This document shows, piece by piece, positions 47,913 through 56,943 of a DNA stretch of 64,000 nucleotides (position 1 is the first letter of the stretch; every line of letters begins with the position of its first letter). This stretch comes from WRMS01 sp038562165 (lineage in GTDB: Bacteria; Bacillota; Peptococcia; DRI-13; UBA5745): NCBI GenBank assembly GCA_038562165.1, contig JBCFAO010000002.1, positions 73,447-137,446 of the forward strand, given 5' to 3'. Position numbers and translations under genes: made by a program. The notes under the pieces are model-generated. The model worked only from the letters and a program-made list of their open reading frames with translations. It did not search any database and was not told where the DNA came from.

Positions 47913-50072
47913 ATGCGGCAAAAGCCCGTATCGATAAAGACAAAAAAAAGGATTCAGGTTATCTTGGTATTGGTTTCCCTGGCGTTTGCCGGGCTCTTTT
48001 GCCGATTGACCTGGATTCAGCTATTTAAAGGCGATGAATTTGAGAGCCTGGCCTCTGATAACCGCTTTAATGAGGTTCCCATCAATGCCCGGCGGGGTGT
48101 TATTTATGACGCCAAAGGCAAGCCTTTGGCCATCAGCGTCATGACGGATTCGGTGTACGTTAACCCCATCGAAGTAGTGAAAGCCAAAAAAGTCGAGGAA
48201 GTGGCGGGCCATCTGGCTGAAATACTGGAGATGGATAAAGAGGGCTTGGTTGAGCGGATCAACAAAAACAAGACCAAATGGTTTGTGTACGTTAAGCGGA
48301 AAATTACTGAGGAGCAGGCCAGCGCTATTAAGGCCCTGTCCTTGCCGGGGGTGGATTTCCAGGAAGAGCCCATGCGGGTATATCCCAAAGGCAGTTTGCT
48401 GGCCAATTTCCTGGGCTTTGTGGGTACGGACAACAACGGCCTCAGCGGCCTGGAGGCTGCTTACGACAGCGTACTTTCCGGCGTTGCCGGCAAGCTGATG
48501 ATGGAACTGGATCACCGGGGCCAAAGCATTCCCGACGCCACCCAAAAGTACATTCCTTCCCAGGATGGGCAAAGCTTGGTACTGACCGTAGACGAAACCA
48601 TCCAGTACATCCTGGAGAGGGAAGTCAAAAAAGCCGTGGAAGAACATAATCCGGACAAAATGGGTATTTTGATGATGGAACCGAAAACCGGCAGAGTGCT
48701 GGGCATGGCGGAGTATCCCACCTTCGATCCCAACCACTTTAATGATTACGACCAGAAAAACTGGCGGAATTCCCTGATCTCCGATGTTTATGAGCCGGGC
48801 TCCACATTTAAAACAGTGATAATGGCGGGAGCTCTTGAAGAAGGGGTAGCCTCCATCAATGATCATTTCTATTGCGGCGGCGCCGTCAAACTGCCCGGCG
48901 GCACGGTGCGCTGCTGGCGGTCCACCCCCCACGGCTCCCAAAGCTTTTTGGAAGGAGTGCAAAACTCCTGCAACCCCGTATTCGTCACCATTGGGCTGAA
49001 TATGGGCAAGGATATCTTCTATAAATACCTCAATGGCTTTGGCTTCGGCAAAAAAACCGGCATCGAGCTGGCCGGCGAGGCCACCGGCATCCTGGTGCCC
49101 CAAAAACGGGCCCAGGAGCTGGATCTGGCTACCATGAGCATCGGTCACGCCAATGCAGTGACGCCTATCCAATTGCTGACGGCCTTTTCTGCCATCACCA
49201 ACGGCGGCAACTTGATGAAGCCCCAAATCGTCAAAGAGATCCGGGATAGCGAGGGCAATGTAGTAAAGACCATCGAGCCGGAAGTGGTGCGCCAGGTTAT
49301 TTCCGCTTCTACCTCCGAAAAGGTCCTGAAAGCCCTGGAGACGGTAGTCAGTTCCGGTACGGGTAAAAGTGCTTATATTGAAGGCTACCGTGTAGGCGGC
49401 AAGACCGGTACTGCCCAAAAGATAATACCCGGCATTGGCGGTTATTCCGATAGAGAATTTATAGCGTCTTTCATGGGAGCTGCTCCCGTCAATGATCCTC
49501 AGATTGTGTGCCTGGTGGTTATGGACTATCCCAAAGGTCCGCTGCACACCGGCGGCGCCGTTTGCGGCCCGATTTTTCAAGCTGCGGTTAAGGATGTGCT
49601 CAGCTATTTGCAGGTGCCCACCCAGGTGGAGCCCGGGAAGGTCAGCGCCACCTCTCTTGAAGAAGTTACCTTATTGGATTATACGGGAATGTCTGTTGCC
49701 GCTGCCCAGAGCCAGGCTGCCAGCCAGGGACTCAGCGTATCTATAGTAGGCGCCGGCGACCAGGTATATGCCCAATTGCCCTTGGCCAATACAAAAATGC
49801 TCAAAGGCGGCAGCGTGGTTTTGTATACGAAGCTGCCGAAGAGCGCGGAAACCCTGCAACAGATCGCGGTGCCGGAATTGACGGGCAAAACCGCCGAGGA
49901 AGTCTTGGCTATTGCGGCGGAATACAATTTGAATTTTGAGCTGACGGGCCAGGGTGTGGTCATGTATCAGCAGCCCTCTCCCGGGGTAATGGTGGATGTG
50001 GGCAGCAAAGTCACCGTGGGATTAGAAGAGCCTCTGGCCGAAGGGGCATCGGGGGAATTAGCAGGTCCCTGA
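47913..50072 (+). CDS. Class B penicillin-binding protein with two PASTA domains (PBP2x/SpoVD type)
   Basis: 719 residues. One N-terminal membrane helix (IQVILVLVSLAFAGLFCRLTW), a dimerisation domain, then a transpeptidase with the serine motif GSTFK, SCN and KTGTAQ (near 505). Two C-terminal PASTA domains follow (about 585-705). It cross-links septal peptidoglycan beside FtsW. Firmicutes carry Pbp2B and, in spore formers, SpoVD at this place; only one copy exists here, so it is probably the essential division enzyme. Starts after AGGCAGGATG-like sequence, 18 bp behind ftsL. Confidence 0.95.
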   Translation: MRQKPVSIKTKKRIQVILVLVSLAFAGLFCRLTWIQLFKGDEFESLASDNRFNEVPINARRGVIYDAKGKPLAISVMTDSVYVNPIEVVKAKKVEEVAGHLAEILEMDKEGLVERINKNKTKWFVYVKRKITEEQASAIKALSLPGVDFQEEPMRVYPKGSLLANFLGFVGTDNNGLSGLEAAYDSVLSGVAGKLMMELDHRGQSIPDATQKYIPSQDGQSLVLTVDETIQYILEREVKKAVEEHNPDKMGILMMEPKTGRVLGMAEYPTFDPNHFNDYDQKNWRNSLISDVYEPGSTFKTVIMAGALEEGVASINDHFYCGGAVKLPGGTVRCWRSTPHGSQSFLEGVQNSCNPVFVTIGLNMGKDIFYKYLNGFGFGKKTGIELAGEATGILVPQKRAQELDLATMSIGHANAVTPIQLLTAFSAITNGGNLMKPQIVKEIRDSEGNVVKTIEPEVVRQVISASTSEKVLKALETVVSSGTGKSAYIEGYRVGGKTGTAQKIIPGIGGYSDREFIASFMGAAPVNDPQIVCLVVMDYPKGPLHTGGAVCGPIFQAAVKDVLSYLQVPTQVEPGKVSATSLEEVTLLDYTGMSVAAAQSQAASQGLSVSIVGAGDQVYAQLPLANTKMLKGGSVVLYTKLPKSAETLQQIAVPELTGKTAEEVLAIAAEYNLNFELTGQGVVMYQQPSPGVMVDVGSKVTVGLEEPLAEGASGELAGP

Positions 50073-50131
50073 TGACTGTCCGGTAGGATAGATCAAATAC
50101 TGAGGTATTATGGTATGGGAGGTGAGGTTGT

Positions 50132-51631
50132 TTGAATCTAAGAGAATTAGTTGCCGCCGGCCCCGGTTTGAGCCGCTGGCAGCAGGATGTAGAATGGGAT
50201 AAAGAGATTGGATCCGTCACTGCCGATTCCCGCAAAATAAAAAAAGGCGATGTTTTTGTTGCCCTAAAAGGGGAGCACCATGACGGCCATCAGTATATAG
50301 ATCAGGCCTTAAGCCAGGGAGCTCTGGCGGTAATCCTGGAGAATGAGGAATTTTGCGCCGAAAAAAAGCCCTGGATATTGGTGAAAAACAGCCGGGAGAT
50401 TTATGGTGCCATCATGCAAACCCTGGCCGGCAGGCCCTCTCTGGCGATGAACGTTATCGGCGTAACCGGGACCAACGGCAAAACCACCGTAACCAATATG
50501 GTGGCCAATATTATGGAGGAAGCGGGCAAAAAAATAGGTCTTTTGGGTACGATTCAAAACAGGGTAGGAGGGCGCCGGGAGGCTGCCCTGCTGACCACGC
50601 CGGATAGTCCCCAGTTGGCCGAACTTTTCCGGCAGATGAAAGAAGAAAAGACGGACTATGCCATTATGGAGGTTAGTTCTCACGCTCTGGCCCAATCCAG
50701 AACTGCCGGCATTGAATTTGACGTGGCGATTTTTACGAATCTTAGTCAGGACCATTTGGATTACCATGAGACTTTTAATGAGTATCTGGCCCAAAAGGCA
50801 AAACTTTTTTCCGGCCTCTCTCCTAAGGGGGAGAAAAAACGCAAAAAAACGGCTATACTAAATCTGGATGATAACTCCAGCGCTTTCCTGGCCGACTACT
50901 GCCGGGTGCCGGTGATCACTTACGGTTTAAACGGTTTAAGCCATGTCCGGGCTGAGGATGTTCAGCTTTCTGCTGAAGGGATCCGCTATCAGTTGGTCTA
51001 TGGCGGACGCCGCCAGGATATCCGTCTTAAGCTCCACGGCCGGTTTAATGTTTACAATTCCCTGGCAGCCATTACCGCTGCCTTGGTTGAGGGCGTGGAT
51101 ATTGAGGTGATTCAGCGGGCTTTGGCAAAAATGGAGCCGGTGGCCGGCCGTTTTCAGCAGGTAGCGGATCCTACGGGCAAGCTGCCTTTTAACGTATTTG
51201 TGGATTATTCTCATACGCCGGACAGCTTAGAAAACTGCATCATCACCGGCAGGGAGCTGTGCCGGGGCAAAATTATCAGCGTTTTTGGGGCCGGCGGCCA
51301 CCGGGATGTGACGAAGAGGCCTTTGATGGGAGAGGTGGCAGCCCGGTTGTCGGATGTTACTATCGTTACCTCCGATAATCCCAGAGAAGAAGAGCCTTTA
51401 GCCATCATCCGTGATATAATGAACGGGATGAAGGGACCCCTGGCCAAGGCACAGGTACTGACGGAGCCGGACCGGCGGCAGGCCATTGTGAAAGCGGTAT
51501 CCCTGGCTCAGCCCGGCGATATTGTGCTGGTCTGCGGCAAGGGCCATGAGAATTATCAGATCGTAGGCGGCGAGAAGCTGGCCTTTGACGACTATGAGGA
51601 AGTCCAAAAGGCCATGAGATTAGTACAATAG
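50132..51631 (+). CDS. murE: UDP-MurNAc-tripeptide synthetase MurE
   Basis: 499 residues, TTG start at 50132 with GGGAGGTGAGG upstream. ATP-binding GVTGTNGKTTVTNM near residue 112, the substrate-binding carbamylated Lys region and the DNPREEEP motif near residue 420. DNPR selects meso-diaminopimelate, so the peptidoglycan is probably of the DAP type. It adds the third residue to UDP-MurNAc-Ala-Glu. Normally murF follows; here mraY comes next after only 33 bp. Confidence 0.96.
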   Translation: MNLRELVAAGPGLSRWQQDVEWDKEIGSVTADSRKIKKGDVFVALKGEHHDGHQYIDQALSQGALAVILENEEFCAEKKPWILVKNSREIYGAIMQTLAGRPSLAMNVIGVTGTNGKTTVTNMVANIMEEAGKKIGLLGTIQNRVGGRREAALLTTPDSPQLAELFRQMKEEKTDYAIMEVSSHALAQSRTAGIEFDVAIFTNLSQDHLDYHETFNEYLAQKAKLFSGLSPKGEKKRKKTAILNLDDNSSAFLADYCRVPVITYGLNGLSHVRAEDVQLSAEGIRYQLVYGGRRQDIRLKLHGRFNVYNSLAAITAALVEGVDIEVIQRALAKMEPVAGRFQQVADPTGKLPFNVFVDYSHTPDSLENCIITGRELCRGKIISVFGAGGHRDVTKRPLMGEVAARLSDVTIVTSDNPREEEPLAIIRDIMNGMKGPLAKAQVLTEPDRRQAIVKAVSLAQPGDIVLVCGKGHENYQIVGGEKLAFDDYEEVQKAMRLVQ

Positions 51632-51664
51632 CCGAATTTAATGAACTAGAGAGGTTATGACCCG

Positions 51665-52615
51665 ATGCCCGATTATTTGAAAGCCGGTTTGACGGCTCTG
51701 GCAGTGGCGCTGATTAGCGAGCCCTTCCTGATACCGGCTTTGCGCAGGTTTAAGTTTGGTCAATTTATCCGCCAGGAAGGCCCTCAAAGCCACTTGACGA
51801 AGTCCGGCACTCCTACCATGGGAGGAATCATGTTTTTAATAGCCATACCGGCGGCTATGTTTTTTGCCGGCAAGGTAGGAATGGAGAGCTTTCTGGCTTT
51901 ATATCTGGTTTTAGCCATGGGGCTCCTGGGCTTTATCGACGATTACCTGAAAATCAAAAAAAGGCAATCGGAAGGCTTAACCTCTAAGCAAAAATTTATT
52001 GGACAAATTATTGTGGCCCTGATCTTTGCCGCAGTATTATGGTGGATGAAGGGCGGCAGGGTTTGGTTTCCATTTGCTAACCGCTTTTATGACATCGGTA
52101 TTCTGTATATTCCGGTGGCTGTATTTATCATTGCGGCTACAGTCAATGGCGTAAACTTTACCGACGGCCTGGACGGCTTGTGCTCCGGCGTTACCTTTTT
52201 TGTGGCTTTAGCTTTTCTTTTGCTTTGCCGGGCCTGGGGCCTCAGCCAATTGACCTGGTTTGCGGCCAGCCTGGCCGGCAGTTGCCTGGGTTTTTTGTTT
52301 TTTAATCTCCACCCGGCCCGGGTTTTTATGGGGGATACAGGCTCTCTGGCCCTGGGCGGAGCGGTGGCTGCCCTGGCCCTGCTTACGGGCACCGAGTTTT
52401 TACTGCCTCTCTTAGGCGTTGTTTATGTAGTGGAGGTTTTATCGGTGATTTTGCAGGTGGGTTATTTCCGTCTTACCGGCGGCAGAAGGCTTTTTCGCAT
52501 GGCCCCCCTCCACCACCATTTCGAACTTTGCGGCTGGAATGAAAGCCAGGTAGATATTGCTTTTTGGTTTTTAACGGCCTTGGTTTCTTTGATTTTTCTC
52601 GGTATATTAATTTAA
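51665..52615 (+). CDS. mraY: Phospho-MurNAc-pentapeptide translocase MraY
   Basis: 316 residues, ten membrane helices. Signature TPTMGGI (near residue 39), LGFIDDYLK (Asp-Asp, near 95), NFTDGLDGLCSG (near 160), MGDTGSLALGG (near 223) and HHHFELCGW (near 280). It forms lipid I by attaching phospho-MurNAc-pentapeptide to undecaprenyl phosphate. Its substrate is the product of MurF, whose gene is not in this cluster. Confidence 0.97.
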   Translation: MPDYLKAGLTALAVALISEPFLIPALRRFKFGQFIRQEGPQSHLTKSGTPTMGGIMFLIAIPAAMFFAGKVGMESFLALYLVLAMGLLGFIDDYLKIKKRQSEGLTSKQKFIGQIIVALIFAAVLWWMKGGRVWFPFANRFYDIGILYIPVAVFIIAATVNGVNFTDGLDGLCSGVTFFVALAFLLLCRAWGLSQLTWFAASLAGSCLGFLFFNLHPARVFMGDTGSLALGGAVAALALLTGTEFLLPLLGVVYVVEVLSVILQVGYFRLTGGRRLFRMAPLHHHFELCGWNESQVDIAFWFLTALVSLIFLGILI

Positions 52616-52663
52616 GCCTACTGAGACCGGACAGTTCGGCAGCAGGATAAAGAAGGGTTCATT

Positions 52664-54142
52664 ATGTGGCAAGGAAAAAGGGTATATCTGATTGGCGCAG
52701 GCCTGAGCGGTCTGGCTGCCGCCGGCTGGCTGCTGGAGCAAAAGGCCCTGGTTTGCCTCAACGATAAAAAAGCTTTTGAGAATTTTGACGAAGCAAAAAA
52801 GCGGGAGCTTCTGAACCTTGAGGCCAAGGGGGCAATACTGGATCTGGGTAAGCCCTGCGATCCTTTAAGCTTTAAGGCCGAGTTTGTCGTAGCCAGCCCC
52901 GGAGTGCCTTTGGATCAAGCCGGTATAGCGGAGGCTAAGGCTAAAGGTATTCCCGTCACCAATGAAATAGAATTAGGCTGGCAGGTGAGCCGGGCTTCTA
53001 TTGTAGCGATTACCGGCAGCAACGGCAAAACTACGGTGACCAGCCTGGTGGGCCGGATGCTGGAGGCAGCGGGCTTTGATCCCTTTGTCGGCGGCAATAT
53101 CGGCACTCCTTTTATTTTGGCGGCTCCCGGCCTGAATGATAGGAGCTGGGCGGTGCTGGAGCTTTCCAGCTTTCAGTTGGAGGGCGTCTTGTCTTTAAAA
53201 CCCAAGGTGGCGGTTTTTCTCAATCTGACGCCGGATCATCTGGACTGGCATAAATCCTTTGCCAATTATGAGGCTGCCAAGTGGCGGATTGCCCGGTTTC
53301 AAGGGCCTGAGGACTGGCTGATTCTCAATTATGACGATGCTCTTTTGCGGGCGGAGGGCCATAAGAAAATCGCCGGGTCCGCCGGCGCTGGGGCGGGTCA
53401 AACTCAGCGGGGGCCCCGGATTTTATGGTTTAGCACCAGGGAAAAGCCGGCTCCCGGCTTATGGATAGATCAGGAAGGCTGGGTAAGGTTCTGCCCTGTG
53501 AGTTCGGTGGAGAGCGGGGGTGCTGATCCGGATGAAAAAGCCGCCGCTGATTCCGAGGGGATCAAAGTCATGCCGGCGGCGGAATTTGCTTTGCCGGGCC
53601 GGCACAACCAGGAGAATTTGCTGGCGGCCCTGGCGGCCTGCCTGGTCTTGGATGTTCCTCTTGAAGTGCTGCGGCAGGCTGCCGCTGGTTTTAAAGCCGT
53701 TGAGCATAGGATGGAAGTGGTAGGAGAGTGGCAGGGCGTACTGTATGTCAATGATTCCAAAGCGACGAACCCTGATTCCGCCATTAAGTCGCTGGATGCT
53801 TATGAACGGCCCATTCTGCTGATTGCCGGCGGCGACGGGAAGAATGCACCTTTTAAGGAAGTAGCCGAAAAAATCGCCGAAAAGGCCAAGCTGGTGGTCT
53901 TAATTGGCAAAGACGGCGATAAAATGAAAGAAGCCCTATTAGAGCAGGGCTTCGATAGCATCCGTATGGCAGCTACTTTGGAGGAGGCTGTGGACATTTG
54001 CTGCGGTCTGGCTCTGCCGGGGGATTTGGTGCTTTTGGCGCCGGCCTGCGCCAGTACGGATATGTTCACCAATTATGCGAAGCGGGGCGAGGCTTTCAAA
54101 GCCGCGGTCCTCCGGACCCAATCCGCTATCCGCAGATGCTGA
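52664..54142 (+). CDS. murD: UDP-MurNAc-L-alanine:D-glutamate ligase MurD
   Basis: 492 residues. ATP-binding ITGSNGKTTVTSLVG near residue 118, NLTPDHLDWH, and NDSKATNPDSA near 360. A long variable insert rich in Ala/Gly/Pro (residues 233-300) separates the central domain halves; ordinary MurD proteins of about 450 residues lack most of it. The N-terminus GAGLSGLAAAGWLLEQ binds the UDP part. The stop precedes the ftsW start by about 50 bp. Confidence 0.94.
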   Translation: MWQGKRVYLIGAGLSGLAAAGWLLEQKALVCLNDKKAFENFDEAKKRELLNLEAKGAILDLGKPCDPLSFKAEFVVASPGVPLDQAGIAEAKAKGIPVTNEIELGWQVSRASIVAITGSNGKTTVTSLVGRMLEAAGFDPFVGGNIGTPFILAAPGLNDRSWAVLELSSFQLEGVLSLKPKVAVFLNLTPDHLDWHKSFANYEAAKWRIARFQGPEDWLILNYDDALLRAEGHKKIAGSAGAGAGQTQRGPRILWFSTREKPAPGLWIDQEGWVRFCPVSSVESGGADPDEKAAADSEGIKVMPAAEFALPGRHNQENLLAALAACLVLDVPLEVLRQAAAGFKAVEHRMEVVGEWQGVLYVNDSKATNPDSAIKSLDAYERPILLIAGGDGKNAPFKEVAEKIAEKAKLVVLIGKDGDKMKEALLEQGFDSIRMAATLEEAVDICCGLALPGDLVLLAPACASTDMFTNYAKRGEAFKAAVLRTQSAIRRC

Positions 54143-54194
54143 GGGCGCGGATGTTCGGCGGAAAAAATTCCACCACAGGGAGGGGGTGACGTCG

Positions 54195-55295
54195 TTGAAG
54201 AACAATACCAGAAACTCATTAAAAAAGGGCACGCCGGATATGTGGCTCTTTTTAATTACTTTATTTTTAGTGGGCATCGGCATCATCATGGTGTTTAGTG
54301 CCAGTTATTATGATACTCTGTCCAGTGATCCCTTTGAATATTTAAAGCGCCAGGGTAGTTTTGCAGCTATTGGCGTTGTGGTTATGCTGATTGCCATGAA
54401 TTTTGATTATCAAAGATATCGCTATTTTTATAAGCCTTTGCTGGTCATGACCCTCGTCCTTCTTGTGGTAGTATTTCTTTTCGAGGATACGAAGGGTTCT
54501 CATCGCTGGATCCCCCTTGGCATCATCAATTTGCAGCCTTCGGAAATAGCGAAATTCACCTTGGCTTTATTTCTGGCCGTCTTTCTCAGCCGCCGGGAGG
54601 CGGACCCCAATGATTTGCGGGGGGATCTGGGCCGCGTCATCATTGTTCTGGGCCTGGTGCTGGGCCTGGTTCTGATTGAGCCGGACTTGGGTGCTACCAT
54701 GTCTTTGGCGGGTATGTCCATGGTTATTCTCATTGCCGCAGGTCTGAAATGGTTTTACGTGGCGGCGGCGGCGGTGGTGGGCGGCGGCGGCGTTGTCTTT
54801 GTTATTATGAATAGTGAATATCAGATGCGGCGTATCATGGGCTGGCTGGATCCCTGGGGTGACCCGGCCGATACCGGCTATCAGCTTATCAATTCCCTGT
54901 ATGCCCTGGGCTCCGGCGGTTTTTGGGGGATGGGCATCGGCAACAGCCGGCAAAAGCTGGGCTTTTTGCCGGAGCAAAATACCGACTTCATCTTTTCCAT
55001 CATTGGCGAAGAGCTGGGCTTCATCGGCGCCGGATTTGTTGTTATGCTCTTTTTATTTTTTGCCTGGCGGGGCTACATGATCGCCGTCCGCTGCCCGGAT
55101 CTTTACGGCAGTTTGCTGGCGGTAGGTATTACCACCAGCCTGGTTTTTCAGGCAGCCCTCAATTTAGGGGTGGTTACCGGCTGCCTGCCGGTGACGGGTA
55201 TTGCCTTGCCTTTCCTTAGCTACGGCGGTTCTTCTCTGCTGATGTCCATGGGCTCCGTAGGCGTATTGCTTAATATATCCCGTTACCGAAAATGA
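54195..55295 (+). CDS. ftsW: FtsW/SpoVE-type lipid II polymerase (SEDS)
   Basis: 366 residues from TTG 54195, preceded by GGAGGGGG; the frame extends further upstream within murD but has no ribosome site there. Ten membrane helices, SEDS motifs HRWIPLGIINLQPSE, IGNSRQKLGFLPEQNTDFIFSIIGEELG (catalytic Asp/Glu region) and SYGGSSLLMSMGSVGVLLN at the end. It polymerises lipid II at the septum with the class B PBP. Repeat island C follows directly. Confidence 0.94.
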   Translation: MKNNTRNSLKKGTPDMWLFLITLFLVGIGIIMVFSASYYDTLSSDPFEYLKRQGSFAAIGVVVMLIAMNFDYQRYRYFYKPLLVMTLVLLVVVFLFEDTKGSHRWIPLGIINLQPSEIAKFTLALFLAVFLSRREADPNDLRGDLGRVIIVLGLVLGLVLIEPDLGATMSLAGMSMVILIAAGLKWFYVAAAAVVGGGGVVFVIMNSEYQMRRIMGWLDPWGDPADTGYQLINSLYALGSGGFWGMGIGNSRQKLGFLPEQNTDFIFSIIGEELGFIGAGFVVMLFLFFAWRGYMIAVRCPDLYGSLLAVGITTSLVFQAALNLGVVTGCLPVTGIALPFLSYGGSSLLMSMGSVGVLLNISRYRK

Positions 55296-55615
55296 GCAAA
55301 ATTGCAAGTTTGTCATCGTTTGCTTAGGCCAACTGCTCAAAAATTCAAGTTTGTCGGCTGTTGGCGGCGGTTTATTGCTCAAAATTGCAGGCTTGGCAGC
55401 GTTAAACACTACTTTTGGCCTGTATTTAGTGCCGAAGCTTGATTGAAACCGCTATTTTGAAGGGCCTTCTGCTTACAAACCTGCAATTTTGCTCATTTGG
55501 GGTACGTAGGGTTAACAAACCTGCAGGTTTGCACAAAAAAAGGCCGGGCTTAACCTGAAATTTGACCGAGTTTTTCAGTGCCCCTCTCAAACTTGAAATT
55601 TTGAGCAAAATGGGG
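55294..55615. repeat. Intergenic repeat island C within the dcw cluster
   Basis: A 387-bp gap between ftsW and murG with no gene. Forward cores at 55294-55314, 55335-55355 and 55377-55395 (steps of 41 and 42 bp); reverse cores at 55475-55494, 55515-55534 (40 bp) and 55588-55606, with a weak one at 55552-55566. The 55515-55534 copy contains the perfect palindrome AAACCTGCAGGTTT. CTGTATTTAGTGCC (55420-55433) marks the switch of orientation. No open frame with a ribosome site crosses it. Confidence 0.7.
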
Positions 55616-55682
55616 CAGTATTGATCCTGACCGGAATAAATCCTGGCAAAAAAGGGTAATGCTAGACAAAGGAGCCAGAAAA

Positions 55683-56828
55683 ATGACGAGACTTATACTG
55701 ACTGGCGGCGGCACCGGCGGCCACATTTATCCGGCTCTGGCCATTGCCGACGGCATAAGACGGCGCTGGCCCCAAACGGAGATTCTCTATGTGGGAGCCA
55801 GCCGGGGTATGGAAAGCCGGGTAGTGCCGGCTGCCGGCTACTCTTTTCAAGGCATAACGGCAGAGGGCTGGCAGGGCAGGAAAATCAGCACATTATCCAG
55901 TGCTTTGAAGGCTTCTTACCGGGGCCGGCAGGAGGCCCTGGAGCTTTTGGACAGATTTAAACCCCGGGCCGTCATCGGCACCGGCGGTTACGTCTGTTTA
56001 CCTATGGCGGCGGCTGCTGCCCAGAGAAAAATACCGGTTTATATCCACGAACAAAACGCTTTTCCCGGTATAGCCAACCGCCTGATTTCCTTATGGGCAA
56101 AAAAAATCATGGTCAGCTTCGGCGAGGCTGCCGGCCGTTTTCCTCCTAATGTCCGCAAACGAGTGACGGTGACGGGGCTGCCGGTAAGAGCATCGATAAC
56201 CAACGCCAAAAAAGAAGAGGCTTTGGCATTTTTTCATTTAAAAGAAGGCAAAAAGACAATTTTAGCTATCGGCGGCTCCCAGGGAGCCCAGAGTATAAAC
56301 CGGGCCATGCTTCATGTCATTAAAACCCTCTATCATCGGCAAGATGTACAAGTCCTTCTGGCCACAGGCCCCAGAGATTACGAGCAAATGGCGGAGGAGC
56401 TTAAAAAGGCGGATATAGCCTGGAGTTATGAAGAGGGAGAAAAGGGCGGGGAAAGCAACATCAGGATGCTGCCCTATATTGACCGGATGGATCTGGCCTA
56501 TGGGGCTGCTCAGATTTTTGTAGGCAGGGCCGGAGCCTCCACCTTGGCGGAAATCACATTATGCCGGCTGCCGGCGCTGCTTATCCCTTATCCTTACGCT
56601 TCTGAAAACCATCAGGCTCATAATGCCGCCAGTCTGGCCGGCAAAGGGGCCGCTGTGGTACTGGAGGATCAAAAGCTGAAAGGCCCTCTGCTGCTTAGAA
56701 GCTTGGAGGAGATTCTAAACAACGAAAATAAGCGCCTGGCCATGGCAAATGCCAGCGGCGAAGCCGCCCGCGGCCAGGCTTTGGACGATATATTGGATAT
56801 AGTCAAGGAATTAATGGAGGAGCAGTAA
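55683..56828 (+). CDS. murG: MurG, lipid II-forming N-acetylglucosaminyltransferase
   Basis: 381 residues from ATG 55683 (AAAGGAG upstream). GT-B fold. N-terminal GGGTGGHIYPALAIA, then YIHEQNAFPGIANRL near residue 120, GGSQGAQSINRA near 195 and GRAGASTLAEITLCRLPALLIPYP near 280. It adds GlcNAc to lipid I on the inner membrane face. It is separated from ftsW by repeat island C, so it may have its own promoter within or behind the island. Confidence 0.96.
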   Translation: MTRLILTGGGTGGHIYPALAIADGIRRRWPQTEILYVGASRGMESRVVPAAGYSFQGITAEGWQGRKISTLSSALKASYRGRQEALELLDRFKPRAVIGTGGYVCLPMAAAAAQRKIPVYIHEQNAFPGIANRLISLWAKKIMVSFGEAAGRFPPNVRKRVTVTGLPVRASITNAKKEEALAFFHLKEGKKTILAIGGSQGAQSINRAMLHVIKTLYHRQDVQVLLATGPRDYEQMAEELKKADIAWSYEEGEKGGESNIRMLPYIDRMDLAYGAAQIFVGRAGASTLAEITLCRLPALLIPYPYASENHQAHNAASLAGKGAAVVLEDQKLKGPLLLRSLEEILNNENKRLAMANASGEAARGQALDDILDIVKELMEEQ

Positions 56829-56943
56829 TACTCATGCTCTCGTTTAGGTACGTGCACTCTTTATCAGGGGACGGCATATAAAGAAGACATAGCCGGAAAC
56901 CCTTTATATGATTCCCTAACTAAAGGAAGGAATGGTCATCAGG

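Noticed and set aside
48021..49580. 519-codon frame antisense to the penicillin-binding protein gene
   Set aside because: It lies wholly opposite a well-supported PBP gene; its composition reflects the codon pattern of the sense gene and it has no ribosome site or family resemblance.
53939..54289. ftsW start inside murD (frame open to 54075)
   Set aside because: No ribosome site upstream of 54075; TTG 54195 has GGAGGGGG at good spacing and gives the normal FtsW N-terminus.
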